Below, piece after piece: positions 6,650 to 13,911 of a stretch of DNA of 17,023 bases (within the stretch, counting starts at the first letter, position 1; each line of letters begins with the position of its first letter). The stretch is from Bacillota bacterium (GTDB lineage: Bacteria > Bacillota > Clostridia > Peptostreptococcales > Anaerovoracaceae), in contig JAEDMR010000020.1 in the NCBI GenBank assembly GCA_016302925.1, positions 1-17,023 of the forward strand, read 5' to 3'. A model generated the notes under the pieces. The model was not told the DNA's origin and made no database searches. It saw nothing but the letters and a program-made list of their open reading frames with translations. Both the position numbers and the translations under genes were made by a program.

Positions 6650-7285
6650 ATGCTTGGAGATAATATCAGACGATTAAGAAAAAACCGGGGCTATTCACAG
6701 GAGACGCTGGCGGAGCGGATGCATGTGGTGAGGCAGACCATTTCGAAATGGGAAAAGGGTCTGTCGGTACCTGACGCAGATATGCTGGAGCAGATGGCGG
6801 ATCTATTTGAAATATCCGTCAGTGAACTTCTGGATGGCAGCACTTCGCAGCAGGAACTTCCGGAAGAGTCCGCAGATGCGGTGGCAGAGGTGGCGAAGCA
6901 GCTTGCAGTCATGAACGACCAGCTGGCCGGTCAGGTCATCCGCAGAAGGAAAAATGCCCGCCGCTTCCTGATCGGGGCTGCAATTGCTCTTTTTCTGCTT
7001 CTTGCCGCATATGTATTCTGCTTCTGGCAGTTTAAGGTGATTCCGAGGCAGAATGCACAGCTTACCATGACAAGCGTTCAGTGTGAACTGGATGGCCAGA
7101 CATACTCCTATGGTGTGGTGTACGATCAGAATTTTCAGATTTATCAGGCCGGAGGAGATGCATGGATTGCCAACCATGTCAACACGGAACAGTACTCGGA
7201 TGCCAATGTTTTGCTGGCACAGATGGAAGACTACTTCACCTCCCGAGGGGGAACCTGTGAGACCAGAGAACCAATAAAAAAACAA
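6650..7285 (+). CDS. XRE-family transcriptional regulator with one membrane helix, lacking its own stop codon
   Basis: The start MLGDNIRRLRKNRGYSQETL is set by a strong AAGGAGGT at 6635-6642. Residues 5-60 form a Cro/CI-type helix-turn-helix (QETLAERMHVVRQTISKWEKG). Residues about 105-127 are a hydrophobic helix, and 128-204 a probable extracytoplasmic domain (YSYGVVYDQNFQIYQAGGDA...). A cytoplasmic DNA-binding domain on a membrane anchor suggests a signal-responsive or envelope-linked regulator; the signal is unknown. Similarity to related regulators, as I remember them, fades near GGTCE (about 7261). The frame has no stop there and stays open to 8143, entirely antisense to the HAD gene (a 497-codon frame in total). 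The end given here is the limit before that gene. A frameshift or deletion at the 3' end is likely, so this may be a recent pseudogene or a gene with an altered tail. Confidence 0.72.
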
Positions 7286-8104
7286 TCACCCTTTCGAGCT
7301 GCGGGCCATTTTTACGATATCGCCCACGCCGTCCAGGACGATGGAAGGGCGGTAGGCATAGGTTTCCAGGGTGGCCCGGGTGGAGACGCCGGAAAGCACC
7401 AGAACGGTGGACATGCCGCTTTCCAGACCGGAGATCACATCGGTATCCATCCGATCGCCCACCATGACAGCTTCCGCAGAGTGGCAGTTCAGCAGCCGCA
7501 GCCCGGTGCGCATCATCAGCGGATTGGGCTTGCCGCAGAAATAGGCTTTGGTGCCAGTTGCCATTTCGATGGGAGCCACCAGTGCACGGCAGGCTGGTGC
7601 GATGCCGTTTTCGATGGGACCGGAGACATCGGAATTGGCGCCGATCAGTCTGGCGCCCTTCAGGACCAGGTTGGTGGCTTTGGTCAGGGTATCCAGCGAG
7701 TAGGAACGGCCTTCACCGACCACCACATAATCCGGATTTACATCATTCATGGTGATGCCGGCATCGTAGAGGGCATTCAGCAGTCCGGCCTCACCGATGA
7801 CGAAGGCGGAGCAGCCGGGTGCCTGTTCCTTCAGGAAGGCTGCCGTAGCCAGGGCGCTGGTATAAAAGTGCTCTTCCGGCACATCCAGCCCCATGCGGGA
7901 AAGCTTCTGATCCAGTTCCCGCGGCGTGTAGCCGCTGTTATTGGTCAGAAACAGATACTCCTTCTTCTCGTCATGGAGCCATTGGATGAATTCGGCCACG
8001 CCGGGCAAAATCCGGTTGCCGTGATAGAGCACGCCGTCCATATCACAGATAAATCCTTTTTTTTCGTTGAAATCCAATGTATTCATTTCCATTTCCATCT
8101 TCAT
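7286..8104 (-). CDS. HAD-IIA family hydrolase (NagD/AraL-like phosphatase)
   Basis: The product carries the HAD motifs in order: CDMDGVLYHG (motif I; the Asp pair acts as nucleophile and acid/base), FLTNNSGYTPREL (motif II), the Lys of GKPNPLMM (motif III) and VGDRMDTDVISGLESGMSTV (motif IV). The cap between motifs II and III is typical of class IIA. The family dephosphorylates small phosphomonoesters such as nucleotides or sugar phosphates; the substrate is not predictable here. The start is ambiguous: five ATG codons lie every second codon from 8110. The AGGAG at 8117-8113 is 2 bases from the first ATG but 8 bases from the second (8104), so 8104 is preferred. It follows plsC on the same strand, 72 bases from its stop. 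Confidence 0.92.
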   Translation of the reverse strand: MKMEMEMNTLDFNEKKGFICDMDGVLYHGNRILPGVAEFIQWLHDEKKEYLFLTNNSGYTPRELDQKLSRMGLDVPEEHFYTSALATAAFLKEQAPGCSAFVIGEAGLLNALYDAGITMNDVNPDYVVVGEGRSYSLDTLTKATNLVLKGARLIGANSDVSGPIENGIAPACRALVAPIEMATGTKAYFCGKPNPLMMRTGLRLLNCHSAEAVMVGDRMDTDVISGLESGMSTVLVLSGVSTRATLETYAYRPSIVLDGVGDIVKMARSSKG

Positions 8105-8176
8105 TTCCATTTCTCCTGCACATTTTCTTTGATGTCAGTCTAACACAGCAATGTTAAACCGTGCAGACACGATTCG

Positions 8177-9469
8177 TTAACAGTCTGTAAAATTATTTTC
8201 GCCCGATGCAGTCGATGTGGCTGTCGCAGTTGATGTCGCAGTTGATGTCGGCGGTGCCGTGCGGATATTTCCATGAAGCTTGTCCAGATAGCTGACCCAC
8301 TTGATATTCATCCGCGGATCCGGCAGCAGATGCATGTTGTACATGACCTTGTTGTGGTAGATGTCGAAGTGGCTGCCGACCGATGCCGGAAGGGCTTTCA
8401 CATTGGCTGTGGTCTCGGTGAACTCCAGCGGCTGGCCGAAGACCTGTCCGGAGAAGGTGATGGCATCCCGGTCCATGCGGATGTGGCCGCTTCCGGCGGA
8501 CCAGTCGCGGTTGCCGTCTGCCCCCACAGCAGACACGGTCACGTCGCTTTCCAGGGCCTCGTCCAGATCGATCTGCTCCTGCTGCCACAGGTACCACCCA
8601 TTGATGGAGTCAAAGGTTCCGCCGTGGAGTACATACTGCGGATCCAGGCGTGCTTCCATGCCGCAGGCCCTGCAGCGGATAGTATCGCCGGCGGATTCGG
8701 TCTGAAACTCCGCACCGCAGACCGGGCATTTGTACAAAATCTGATCAAGGCCCAGTGCCGGTTCTTTGCAGCGGTAGTTTACACCTGCCATCCGGGTTCT
8801 TGCCACCTGGTCCTCGTCGTGATACATGGCGGCTTCCAGCGCTTCCTGAATTTCCGTCAGACTCATGGATGGGATATCCTCGCCCTTCAGCAGCTGTGCA
8901 GAATCCACCTGAATCCTGCCCGGTCGGAAGCCGGACCTGCCCCATTTCGGCAGGGTCAGATAGGCGCCGTTTCCGGTGATGGTGTACACGTCCACGCCCA
9001 GCTTCTTTACCAGCTCTGCAGTACCCTCCGTCAGGTTCAGGGAATGGCCGAAGCAGGTGAGCCGGCCCTCCGGGAACAGGACGATCAGATGGCCCTGCTC
9101 TTTGGCCCGCATGATGGTCAGGATGGTCCGGATATCGGCACAGTACATCTTCTTCGGGATGACGGCCATCTGATTCATGAACCAGCGGATCAGCGGCCGG
9201 GACATGAAATGCTCACTGCCCACGAAGGTCGGCCGGTGCGGAAACAGGGCCAGCGCCACCAGAATAAAGTCCATGTTGGAAATGTGCGGGCACAGGAACA
9301 GGGCCGGGCCCTTGACATCTTTGATGGCACTTCTGTCATAACGGACATGAAGCCGCAGCTTCAGAAACAGGCCCACCAGCAGGCAGAGGGGGTAAAACAG
9401 AATGGGATTGGGTTTCCTGATTTTTTTCGGTGTATTTTTCGTTTGTGTATTTTTCTTTTTATCAGCCAT
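8177..9469 (-). CDS. plsC: 1-acylglycerol-3-phosphate acyltransferase-like protein with C-terminal zinc-ribbon extension
   Basis: The start at 9469 (MADKKKNTQTK) has GGAG 8 bases upstream; longer in-frame starts overlap the promoter. Residues 24-43 form a membrane helix after a Lys-rich N-terminus. The PlsC-type acyltransferase motifs follow: HX4D as His62-Asp67 in PHISNMD, and FPEGR (132-136), the substrate-binding motif. Such enzymes acylate lysophosphatidate or related lipids at the inner face of the membrane. Unusually, the 430-residue protein is nearly twice the normal length: residues 248-269 hold CPVC...CRAC, a zinc-ribbon-like pair of knuckles, then a beta-rich region to about 400 and a Thr/Ser/Ala tail with repeated TST/TAT units ending in Cys. 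The acyltransferase role is secure; the exact acceptor and the role of the extension are unknown. Confidence 0.85.
   Translation of the reverse strand: MADKKKNTQTKNTPKKIRKPNPILFYPLCLLVGLFLKLRLHVRYDRSAIKDVKGPALFLCPHISNMDFILVALALFPHRPTFVGSEHFMSRPLIRWFMNQMAVIPKKMYCADIRTILTIMRAKEQGHLIVLFPEGRLTCFGHSLNLTEGTAELVKKLGVDVYTITGNGAYLTLPKWGRSGFRPGRIQVDSAQLLKGEDIPSMSLTEIQEALEAAMYHDEDQVARTRMAGVNYRCKEPALGLDQILYKCPVCGAEFQTESAGDTIRCRACGMEARLDPQYVLHGGTFDSINGWYLWQQEQIDLDEALESDVTVSAVGADGNRDWSAGSGHIRMDRDAITFSGQVFGQPLEFTETTANVKALPASVGSHFDIYHNKVMYNMHLLPDPRMNIKWVSYLDKLHGNIRTAPPTSTATSTATATSTASGENNFTDC
8225..8248 (-). repeat. 12-bp tandem repeat in the acyltransferase 3' end
   Basis: Two perfect units of CGCAGTTGATGT (plus-strand reading) at 8225-8236 and 8237-8248, with a degenerate third unit towards 8202. 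They encode the Thr-Ser-Thr-Ala repeats of the protein tail and keep the frame. Confidence 0.8.
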
Positions 9470-9500
9470 GATTACTGCTCCTTTTTTTCTCATTAAAGCT

Positions 9501-9530
9501 ATTATACCCGAAGAAGGCGGTTGTCTGCAA
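9501..9530 (-). promoter_or_regulatory. Sigma-A-like promoter of the plsC-HAD unit
   Basis: On the minus strand TTGCAG (9530-9525), an 18-base spacer and TATAAT (9506-9501). The predicted start near 9494 gives a leader of about 25 bases to the ATG at 9469. Confidence 0.65.
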
Positions 9531-9639
9531 TCTACCATGGAAAAATTCTCTGAAATATAGTAAAATCAAATATATTAAAATCAGGGTGAGTGTTTTTCAT
9601 ATTTCCTGCGACGAAGAAGTAAAGAGAAAGGAGAGAGAG

Positions 9640-10194
9640 ATGGAGCAAGGCGCCGACTGCTACCGCCGCTTTCTCAGTGGTGATGAAAACGCCTTTGCCG
9701 AAATGGTGGAAACCTATCGGGAAGGCCTCATATTCTTCCTCTGCCGGTACGTGAACTCCGTGGAAACGGCGGAAGATCTGACAGAGGACGTGTTTGTGGA
9801 AGTGCTGCTGCATCCGAAGCGGTACCGTTTTCAGTGCGCCCTGAAAACCTGGCTGTTCGCCATCGGGCGCCACAAGGCGGTGGACTATCTGCGCAGACAC
9901 AGCCGGCTGCAGCTTTGTGACATGGAGGCGGCAGCGGAGCTGGCAGACCTGCGGAGTCTGGAGGAGGACGTGCTCCGCAGTGAAGAAAACAAAATGCTGA
10001 ACCGTGCGCTGGGCGAGATCAGCCCGGACTACCGGAACGCCATCCACCTGGTGTATTTTGAGGGATTATCCTGCCGGGAGGCAGCCCGGGTCCTGGGCAA
10101 AACCCGCAAGCAGACCGAAAACCTCCTTTACCGGGGCAAGCTGTCACTCCGCAAAATCCTTTCGAAGGAGGGGTTTGATGATGAAAAACGATAA
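9640..10194 (+). CDS. ECF-type RNA polymerase sigma factor
   Basis: The start at 9640 (MEQGADCYRR) has AAGGAG at 9628-9633; an upstream in-frame ATG at 9586 has no ribosome site. The 184-residue protein shows sigma-70 region 2 at about 15-87 (AENLTED-like DLTEDVFVEVL at 46-56, then ALKTWLFAIGRHKAVDYLRR) and region 4 at about 125-175 (YRNAIHLVYFEGLSCREAAR, with the helix-turn-helix over LSCREAARVLGKTRKQTENLLYRGK split around residues 143-167). Regions 1 and 3 are missing, as in extracytoplasmic-function sigma factors. It probably directs its own operon in response to an envelope signal. The gene end overlaps the next start by 17 bases, the usual sigma/anti-sigma arrangement. No confident ECF promoter motif was found upstream; the 9540-9600 stretch is AT-rich. 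Confidence 0.93.
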   Translation: MEQGADCYRRFLSGDENAFAEMVETYREGLIFFLCRYVNSVETAEDLTEDVFVEVLLHPKRYRFQCALKTWLFAIGRHKAVDYLRRHSRLQLCDMEAAAELADLRSLEEDVLRSEENKMLNRALGEISPDYRNAIHLVYFEGLSCREAARVLGKTRKQTENLLYRGKLSLRKILSKEGFDDEKR

Positions 10195-10765
10195 GGAATT
10201 TTTGGACCGCGTCTACGAAAAGCGGGATGCGGCCCTTTCACGGCGCAAAATCTGCAGAAAGCGGCTTTATTCGGGGGTCGCGGCGTTTGCGGCCTGCATG
10301 GTGCTGATGGTGGGGGGATGGCAGATGGACCTCTTCGGGGTTTCTTCTGACAGTGCGACCATGGAGATGGCATCTCCGGAGAATGTGAATGCGGTGACGG
10401 AGATGGCGCCTGAATCGGACCAGGCGATGCACGAAACGGATCGTGTGGAGCCGGGGAGTTCGGCGGAATCGAAAAGAGATGAAAGCAGCAAGCTTTCCGG
10501 TCAGGTGGACAATTACTATATGCTGCCGGCAGCCAGCCTGACGGATGCTGCCGGAAACAGCCAGAGCTGCAGCGGAGGGGAAGCGGTGGAGACACTGGAA
10601 CGCCGGGCAGAGGCACTGGCCTGGTCAGGGGATGCGGTGCAGTCCGATGAGCCGCTGGAAGACTGGGAGAAAGAATATGCCTACGAGCTTCAGATCGAGA
10701 AGGAGCCGCAGGTGTTCACCTATTACTATATCAATGAGGAGGGGGACCTGGATGAAACGGAATAG
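10178..10765 (+). CDS. Single-pass membrane protein, probable anti-sigma factor
   Basis: The start at 10178 (MMKNDKEFLDRVYEKRDAAL) has AAGGAGG at 10165-10171; the second ATG at 10181 is an alternative. The 195-residue protein has a short basic cytoplasmic part (1-30), one membrane helix (about 31-48, YSGVAAFAACMVLMVGG) and a long acidic extracytoplasmic part rich in Ser, Glu and Asp, ending near TYYYINEEGDLDE. Position directly after an ECF sigma gene, overlap with it, and the single-helix topology all suggest the cognate anti-sigma factor. However, there is no zinc-type HxxxCxxC motif and I do not recognise a named anti-sigma domain. The cytoplasmic part is unusually short for holding a sigma factor. 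The assignment rests mainly on context. The serpin gene starts inside its 3' end. Confidence 0.68.
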   Translation: MMKNDKEFLDRVYEKRDAALSRRKICRKRLYSGVAAFAACMVLMVGGWQMDLFGVSSDSATMEMASPENVNAVTEMAPESDQAMHETDRVEPGSSAESKRDESSKLSGQVDNYYMLPAASLTDAAGNSQSCSGGEAVETLERRAEALAWSGDAVQSDEPLEDWEKEYAYELQIEKEPQVFTYYYINEEGDLDETE

Positions 10766-12080
10766 AAACATGAAGTGCAGCAGAACCTGGATGGCCGGCG
10801 TGGTGATTTCGGTGCTGGTGCTGACGGCCGGCATGATAACGCTGACCGGCTGCGGACCGCAGGATGAGAAACAAGAGGGAGGTGCCGAAGGAATGGGATT
10901 CTTTGGAGAGGATGACGGGTCGGATCGGGATGCCCGTATCGGAATGGATGTGCCGGAGGAGCTGGAGGCTGTGAATGATCAGATCGGCCAGGTTTCCTAT
11001 CGGATGTTTCAGCAGGCCATGAGCCAGCCGGCAGAAGAGGGAACCAGTGCTATGGTTTCGCCTCTTTCGCTGCTGACCTGTCTGTCTATGGCGCAGGCCG
11101 GTGCAGAAGGAAATACGAAGACGGAGATGGAGCAGACCTTCGGCTTCACATCGGAATCGTTTGCTTCCTGGCTGGAGAACTGGTATGACTCTCTGACGGA
11201 GGAGGATGAGACCAGGATGAATGTGGCCAATTCCTTCTGGTACCGGCAGGGCTTTCAGCCGGAAGATGCGTACCTGCAGCTGCTGGAAGACCGATTCCAC
11301 GGAAAGGCCCGGGAAGCGGCATTTGATGATTCGACAGTATCCGAAATCAACCAATGGTGCGATGAAAATACCTATGGCATGATCCCGCGTCTGATCAACC
11401 AGCTGGATCCGGACCAGCAGGCGATCCTGCTGAATGCAGTGGCCTTCGAAGGAAAATGGCAGAAGGCCTATGAAGAGGATCTGGTGTCGGAGGGGGAAAC
11501 CTTCGTGACGGAAGACGGGACGGAGCAGGATGCGGTCATGCTCTATTCCAGAGAAGAGGTGTACCTTTCGGGAGAGCATACCACGGGATTCCTGAAGCCG
11601 TATCAGGACGGCTACAGCTTCGCGGCATTTCTGCCGGAGGAGGGCATGTCGGTGGAAGACTGGCTGAAGGAGACCAGTGAAGAAGAATTTACCCGCATGC
11701 TGCAGGAATCGGAGTGTGCACAGGTGAGCGCAGTCATCCCTGAGTTCAAGTCGGAATACACGGCGCAGAACATGAAATCCGTCCTGCAGGATATGGGAAT
11801 CCAGAGCCTCTTTTCGGCAGGGGACTGTGATCTGTCTGCCATGGGCAAGAGTGAAGGCGGAGACAGTCTGTATGTCAACGATGTGCTCCATAAGACCTTC
11901 ATCGAGCTGAACCGGGAAGGAACCCGGGCGGCTGCGGTGACCGGACTGGTCATGAAGGCCACTTCCATGGAACCGGAAAAGGTCTATGAAGTCCGTCTGG
12001 ATCGGCCGTTCGTCTATGCCATCCTGGATCAGGGCAGCATGACGCCGATCTTCATGGGAATCGTCATGAACGTGGCATAA
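10752..12080 (+). CDS. Serpin-family protease inhibitor, predicted lipoprotein (first copy)
   Basis: The start at 10752 (MKRNRNMKCSRTW) is preceded by GAGGAGGGGG inside the end of the upstream gene and overlaps it by 14 bases. A signal peptide ends in a lipobox, TLTGC, giving lipid attachment at Cys34 and a protein outside the membrane. The rest is a full serpin: VSPLSLL near the N-terminus, ANSFWYRQGF, NAVAFEGKWQKAYEED, GFLKPYQDGYSFAAFLPEEG, and the C-terminal signature LDRPFVYAI. The reactive-loop hinge EGTRAAAVTG (389-398) has the small residues needed for strand insertion, which marks inhibitory serpins. Counting from the hinge places the scissile bond near Thr404-Ser405 (ATSM), but the loop is longer than in alpha-1-antitrypsin so P1 is uncertain. 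Likely target: an extracellular serine or cysteine protease. Confidence 0.93.
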   Translation: MKRNRNMKCSRTWMAGVVISVLVLTAGMITLTGCGPQDEKQEGGAEGMGFFGEDDGSDRDARIGMDVPEELEAVNDQIGQVSYRMFQQAMSQPAEEGTSAMVSPLSLLTCLSMAQAGAEGNTKTEMEQTFGFTSESFASWLENWYDSLTEEDETRMNVANSFWYRQGFQPEDAYLQLLEDRFHGKAREAAFDDSTVSEINQWCDENTYGMIPRLINQLDPDQQAILLNAVAFEGKWQKAYEEDLVSEGETFVTEDGTEQDAVMLYSREEVYLSGEHTTGFLKPYQDGYSFAAFLPEEGMSVEDWLKETSEEEFTRMLQESECAQVSAVIPEFKSEYTAQNMKSVLQDMGIQSLFSAGDCDLSAMGKSEGGDSLYVNDVLHKTFIELNREGTRAAAVTGLVMKATSMEPEKVYEVRLDRPFVYAILDQGSMTPIFMGIVMNVA

Positions 12081-12102
12081 CAGAAAGCAGGAGGGGCATG
12101 GG

Positions 12103-13536
12103 ATGAAAGAGAAAAGGAATAACAAAAAGAAAAGCAAAAACGAAGAGAAAAATCCGGGAGAAAAGATTTTGCGAAGAATCATCGGGGCGAGAGCCGTGGC
12201 TGCTTGCCTGATGGGGTGCATGATGGGGTGCATGATTCTGGGGCTGGCCGGGTGCGGTTCCGGTGAAATCGGGGCGTCGTCCGGAAAACCAGGGAATTCG
12301 GTGGAACTGACTGCTGCCGCGGAAGGGGTGCCGGGTCTGGAGGCTGAATCGCAGGCATACTGCTTCGTGGGAGAGGAGGACTGTCTGACGGATCTTTCGC
12401 TGGAATTGTTTCAGCGGATTTGCAGCGGCGAGGAAAACGCACTGGTTTCGCCTCTTTCGCTGGTGACGGATCTGACCATGCTGGGCCGGGGTGCGAAGGG
12501 GAAAACGCGGGCGCAGATGGAGCAGGGGCTGGGCAGGGATGTGGATTTTCTGACGGCGTATCTGCAATATTATTTCGGCGGCCTGCCTCAGACGGAGAAG
12601 GCCAAACTGACTTCCGCCAATTCGGTATGGATCCGGGACGATGCGGAGCGGCTGGCCATGGAGGAGCAGTTTCTGGTGGACGCCAGGGCGTATTTTGATG
12701 CAGAGGTGTACCGGGCGGCTTTTGACCGGGGAACGGTGGCGGACATGAACCGGTGGTGCAGCGAGAAGACGGACGGCATGGTGGAGGATATGATTCGGCA
12801 GCTGCCGGAGGATGAGGTGATTCATCTGCTGAATGCCATCTGCTTCGACGCGGCGTGGCAGGAGCCTTATGAGAAGTATCAGGTCCGCAAGGATGTGTTT
12901 ACCTCGGAGACCGGAGTGCAGAAGAACGTGGATTTCATGTACAGTACAGAGTCTGTTTACCTGGAAGGGGATTATGAGACCGGGTTCGTGAAGCCGTATC
13001 AGGATGGGTACAGTTTCGTGGCTCTGCTGCCGAAGGAGGACTTGGATGCGGGGTCACAGACGGATTCCCAAGCGGGGCAGGGCATGTCCATGGCGGAGTA
13101 TGTGCAGACTCTGACCGGGGAGCGGTTTCGACAGCTGACTGCCGCAGCTTTTTCGTCTGCTTCGGAGGTGCCGGTGGAGACTGCCATGCCTATGTTTCAG
13201 ATGGAGTATACGGCAGACAAAGAACAGCTGATTCCGGTGCTGCAGTCCATGGGCATGACGGATCTGTTTGATGCAGGCAGGGCGGATCTTAGTGGTATGG
13301 CAGTGTCCTCCAGGGGAAACATCTACGTTTCCAGCGTGGCGCAGAAGTGCTTCATTGAAGTGGATGCGGTGGGAACCCGGGCGGCTGCGGTAACAGATAT
13401 TACGGTAAGTGACGAATGTGCACCGGAATTTGAGGAAATGAAGACCGTTCGGCTGGACCGGCCCTTCGTTTTCGCCATCGTCGATGACCGGTGCGGCGTG
13501 CCGGTGTTTCTGGGCGTGGTGACGGAAGTGGAATAG
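12103..13536 (+). CDS. Serpin-family protease inhibitor, predicted lipoprotein (second copy)
   Basis: The start at 12103 has AGGAGG at 12089-12094; the gap from the first serpin is 22 bases. A very basic N-terminus (about 30 residues) leads into a hydrophobic helix ending in LAGC, with lipidation predicted at Cys51. The 477-residue product is a complete serpin: LVSPLSLVTDL, ANSVWIRDDA, NAICFDAAWQEPYEKY, GFVKPYQDGYSFVALLPKED and LDRPFVFAIVDD. The hinge VGTRAAAVTD (423-432) matches the first copy, but the loop after it (ITVSDECAPEFEEMK) is different and acidic, and has Cys439 at about P1'. There is a Gln/Ser/Asp-rich insertion around residues 325-335 (GSQTDSQAGQG). It probably arose by tandem duplication of the neighbouring gene and now has another target. 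Confidence 0.92.
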   Translation: MKEKRNNKKKSKNEEKNPGEKILRRIIGARAVAACLMGCMMGCMILGLAGCGSGEIGASSGKPGNSVELTAAAEGVPGLEAESQAYCFVGEEDCLTDLSLELFQRICSGEENALVSPLSLVTDLTMLGRGAKGKTRAQMEQGLGRDVDFLTAYLQYYFGGLPQTEKAKLTSANSVWIRDDAERLAMEEQFLVDARAYFDAEVYRAAFDRGTVADMNRWCSEKTDGMVEDMIRQLPEDEVIHLLNAICFDAAWQEPYEKYQVRKDVFTSETGVQKNVDFMYSTESVYLEGDYETGFVKPYQDGYSFVALLPKEDLDAGSQTDSQAGQGMSMAEYVQTLTGERFRQLTAAAFSSASEVPVETAMPMFQMEYTADKEQLIPVLQSMGMTDLFDAGRADLSGMAVSSRGNIYVSSVAQKCFIEVDAVGTRAAAVTDITVSDECAPEFEEMKTVRLDRPFVFAIVDDRCGVPVFLGVVTEVE

Positions 13537-13573
13537 GTTCAAAGACTGGTCAGAACCGCTTGGTAAGGCAAAT

Positions 13574-13612
13574 ATGACGCAAATACCATCCCATTTCTTC
13601 TATTTGCGTCAT
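13574..13612. promoter_or_regulatory. Perfect 12-bp inverted repeat after the serpin operon
   Basis: ATGACGCAAATA (13574-13585) and TATTTGCGTCAT (13601-13612) are exact reverse complements around a 15-base loop, 37 bases after the second serpin stop. No T-tract follows, so it could be an RNA hairpin that stabilises or ends the transcript, or a dyad operator. Confidence 0.6.
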
Positions 13613-13777
13613 CGGAGACAGGAGAGAAGCGAAAAAACAGCTGCTGCAGAGGAATTTTGTTCAATACAGGCAGAAATATGGACAAAAAAAGAACTTGAAC
13701 ATAGAAAATAGAATATTATCCTAGTATAAAAAAGTAATAAATGGTTGTATAAGGAATATAATCTGAGCGATGTTTAC

Positions 13778-13816
13778 GCAAAAGGGGTTGCAGATGAGCG
13801 ATTTGCGTCTTTTTCG
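13778..13816 (+). terminator. Terminator-like hairpin with T-tract
   Basis: ACGCAAA pairs with TTTGCGT across a 19-base loop and is followed by CTTTTT. The stem reuses the TTTGCGT sequence of the 13574-13612 dyad. It may be the real end of the serpin operon transcript, about 270 bases after the last stop. Confidence 0.45.
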
Positions 13817-13882
13817 GCTGTCATGCTCTGTCGTTTAAGGTTCACGGGCTGTCTGGCCATGCAGCCCGAAGGGATTCCTCCA

Positions 13883-13911
13883 TTTACAAATGAAGATTTT
13901 GGTGGTAAAAT
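13883..13911 (+). promoter_or_regulatory. Sigma-A-like promoter of mrp
   Basis: TTTACA (13883-13888), a 17-base spacer and TAAAAT (13906-13911), with TGG immediately before the -10 (extended -10). A TATAAT overlaps the end of this -10. The leader to the ATG at 13979 is about 60 bases. Confidence 0.68.

Noticed and set aside
8273..9496. 407-residue rightward frame opposite the acyltransferase gene
   Set aside because: Shadow frame; the opposite strand carries the clear PlsC motifs.
10731..12233. 500-residue leftward frame across the first serpin gene
   Set aside because: His/Arg/Leu-rich shadow of the serpin gene on the other strand, with no ribosome site or recognisable family.
13845..13868. 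GC hairpin (CGGGCTG/CAGCCCG) upstream of mrp as a terminator
   Set aside because: No T-tract follows, and it lies just before the mrp promoter; left as an unassigned structure.
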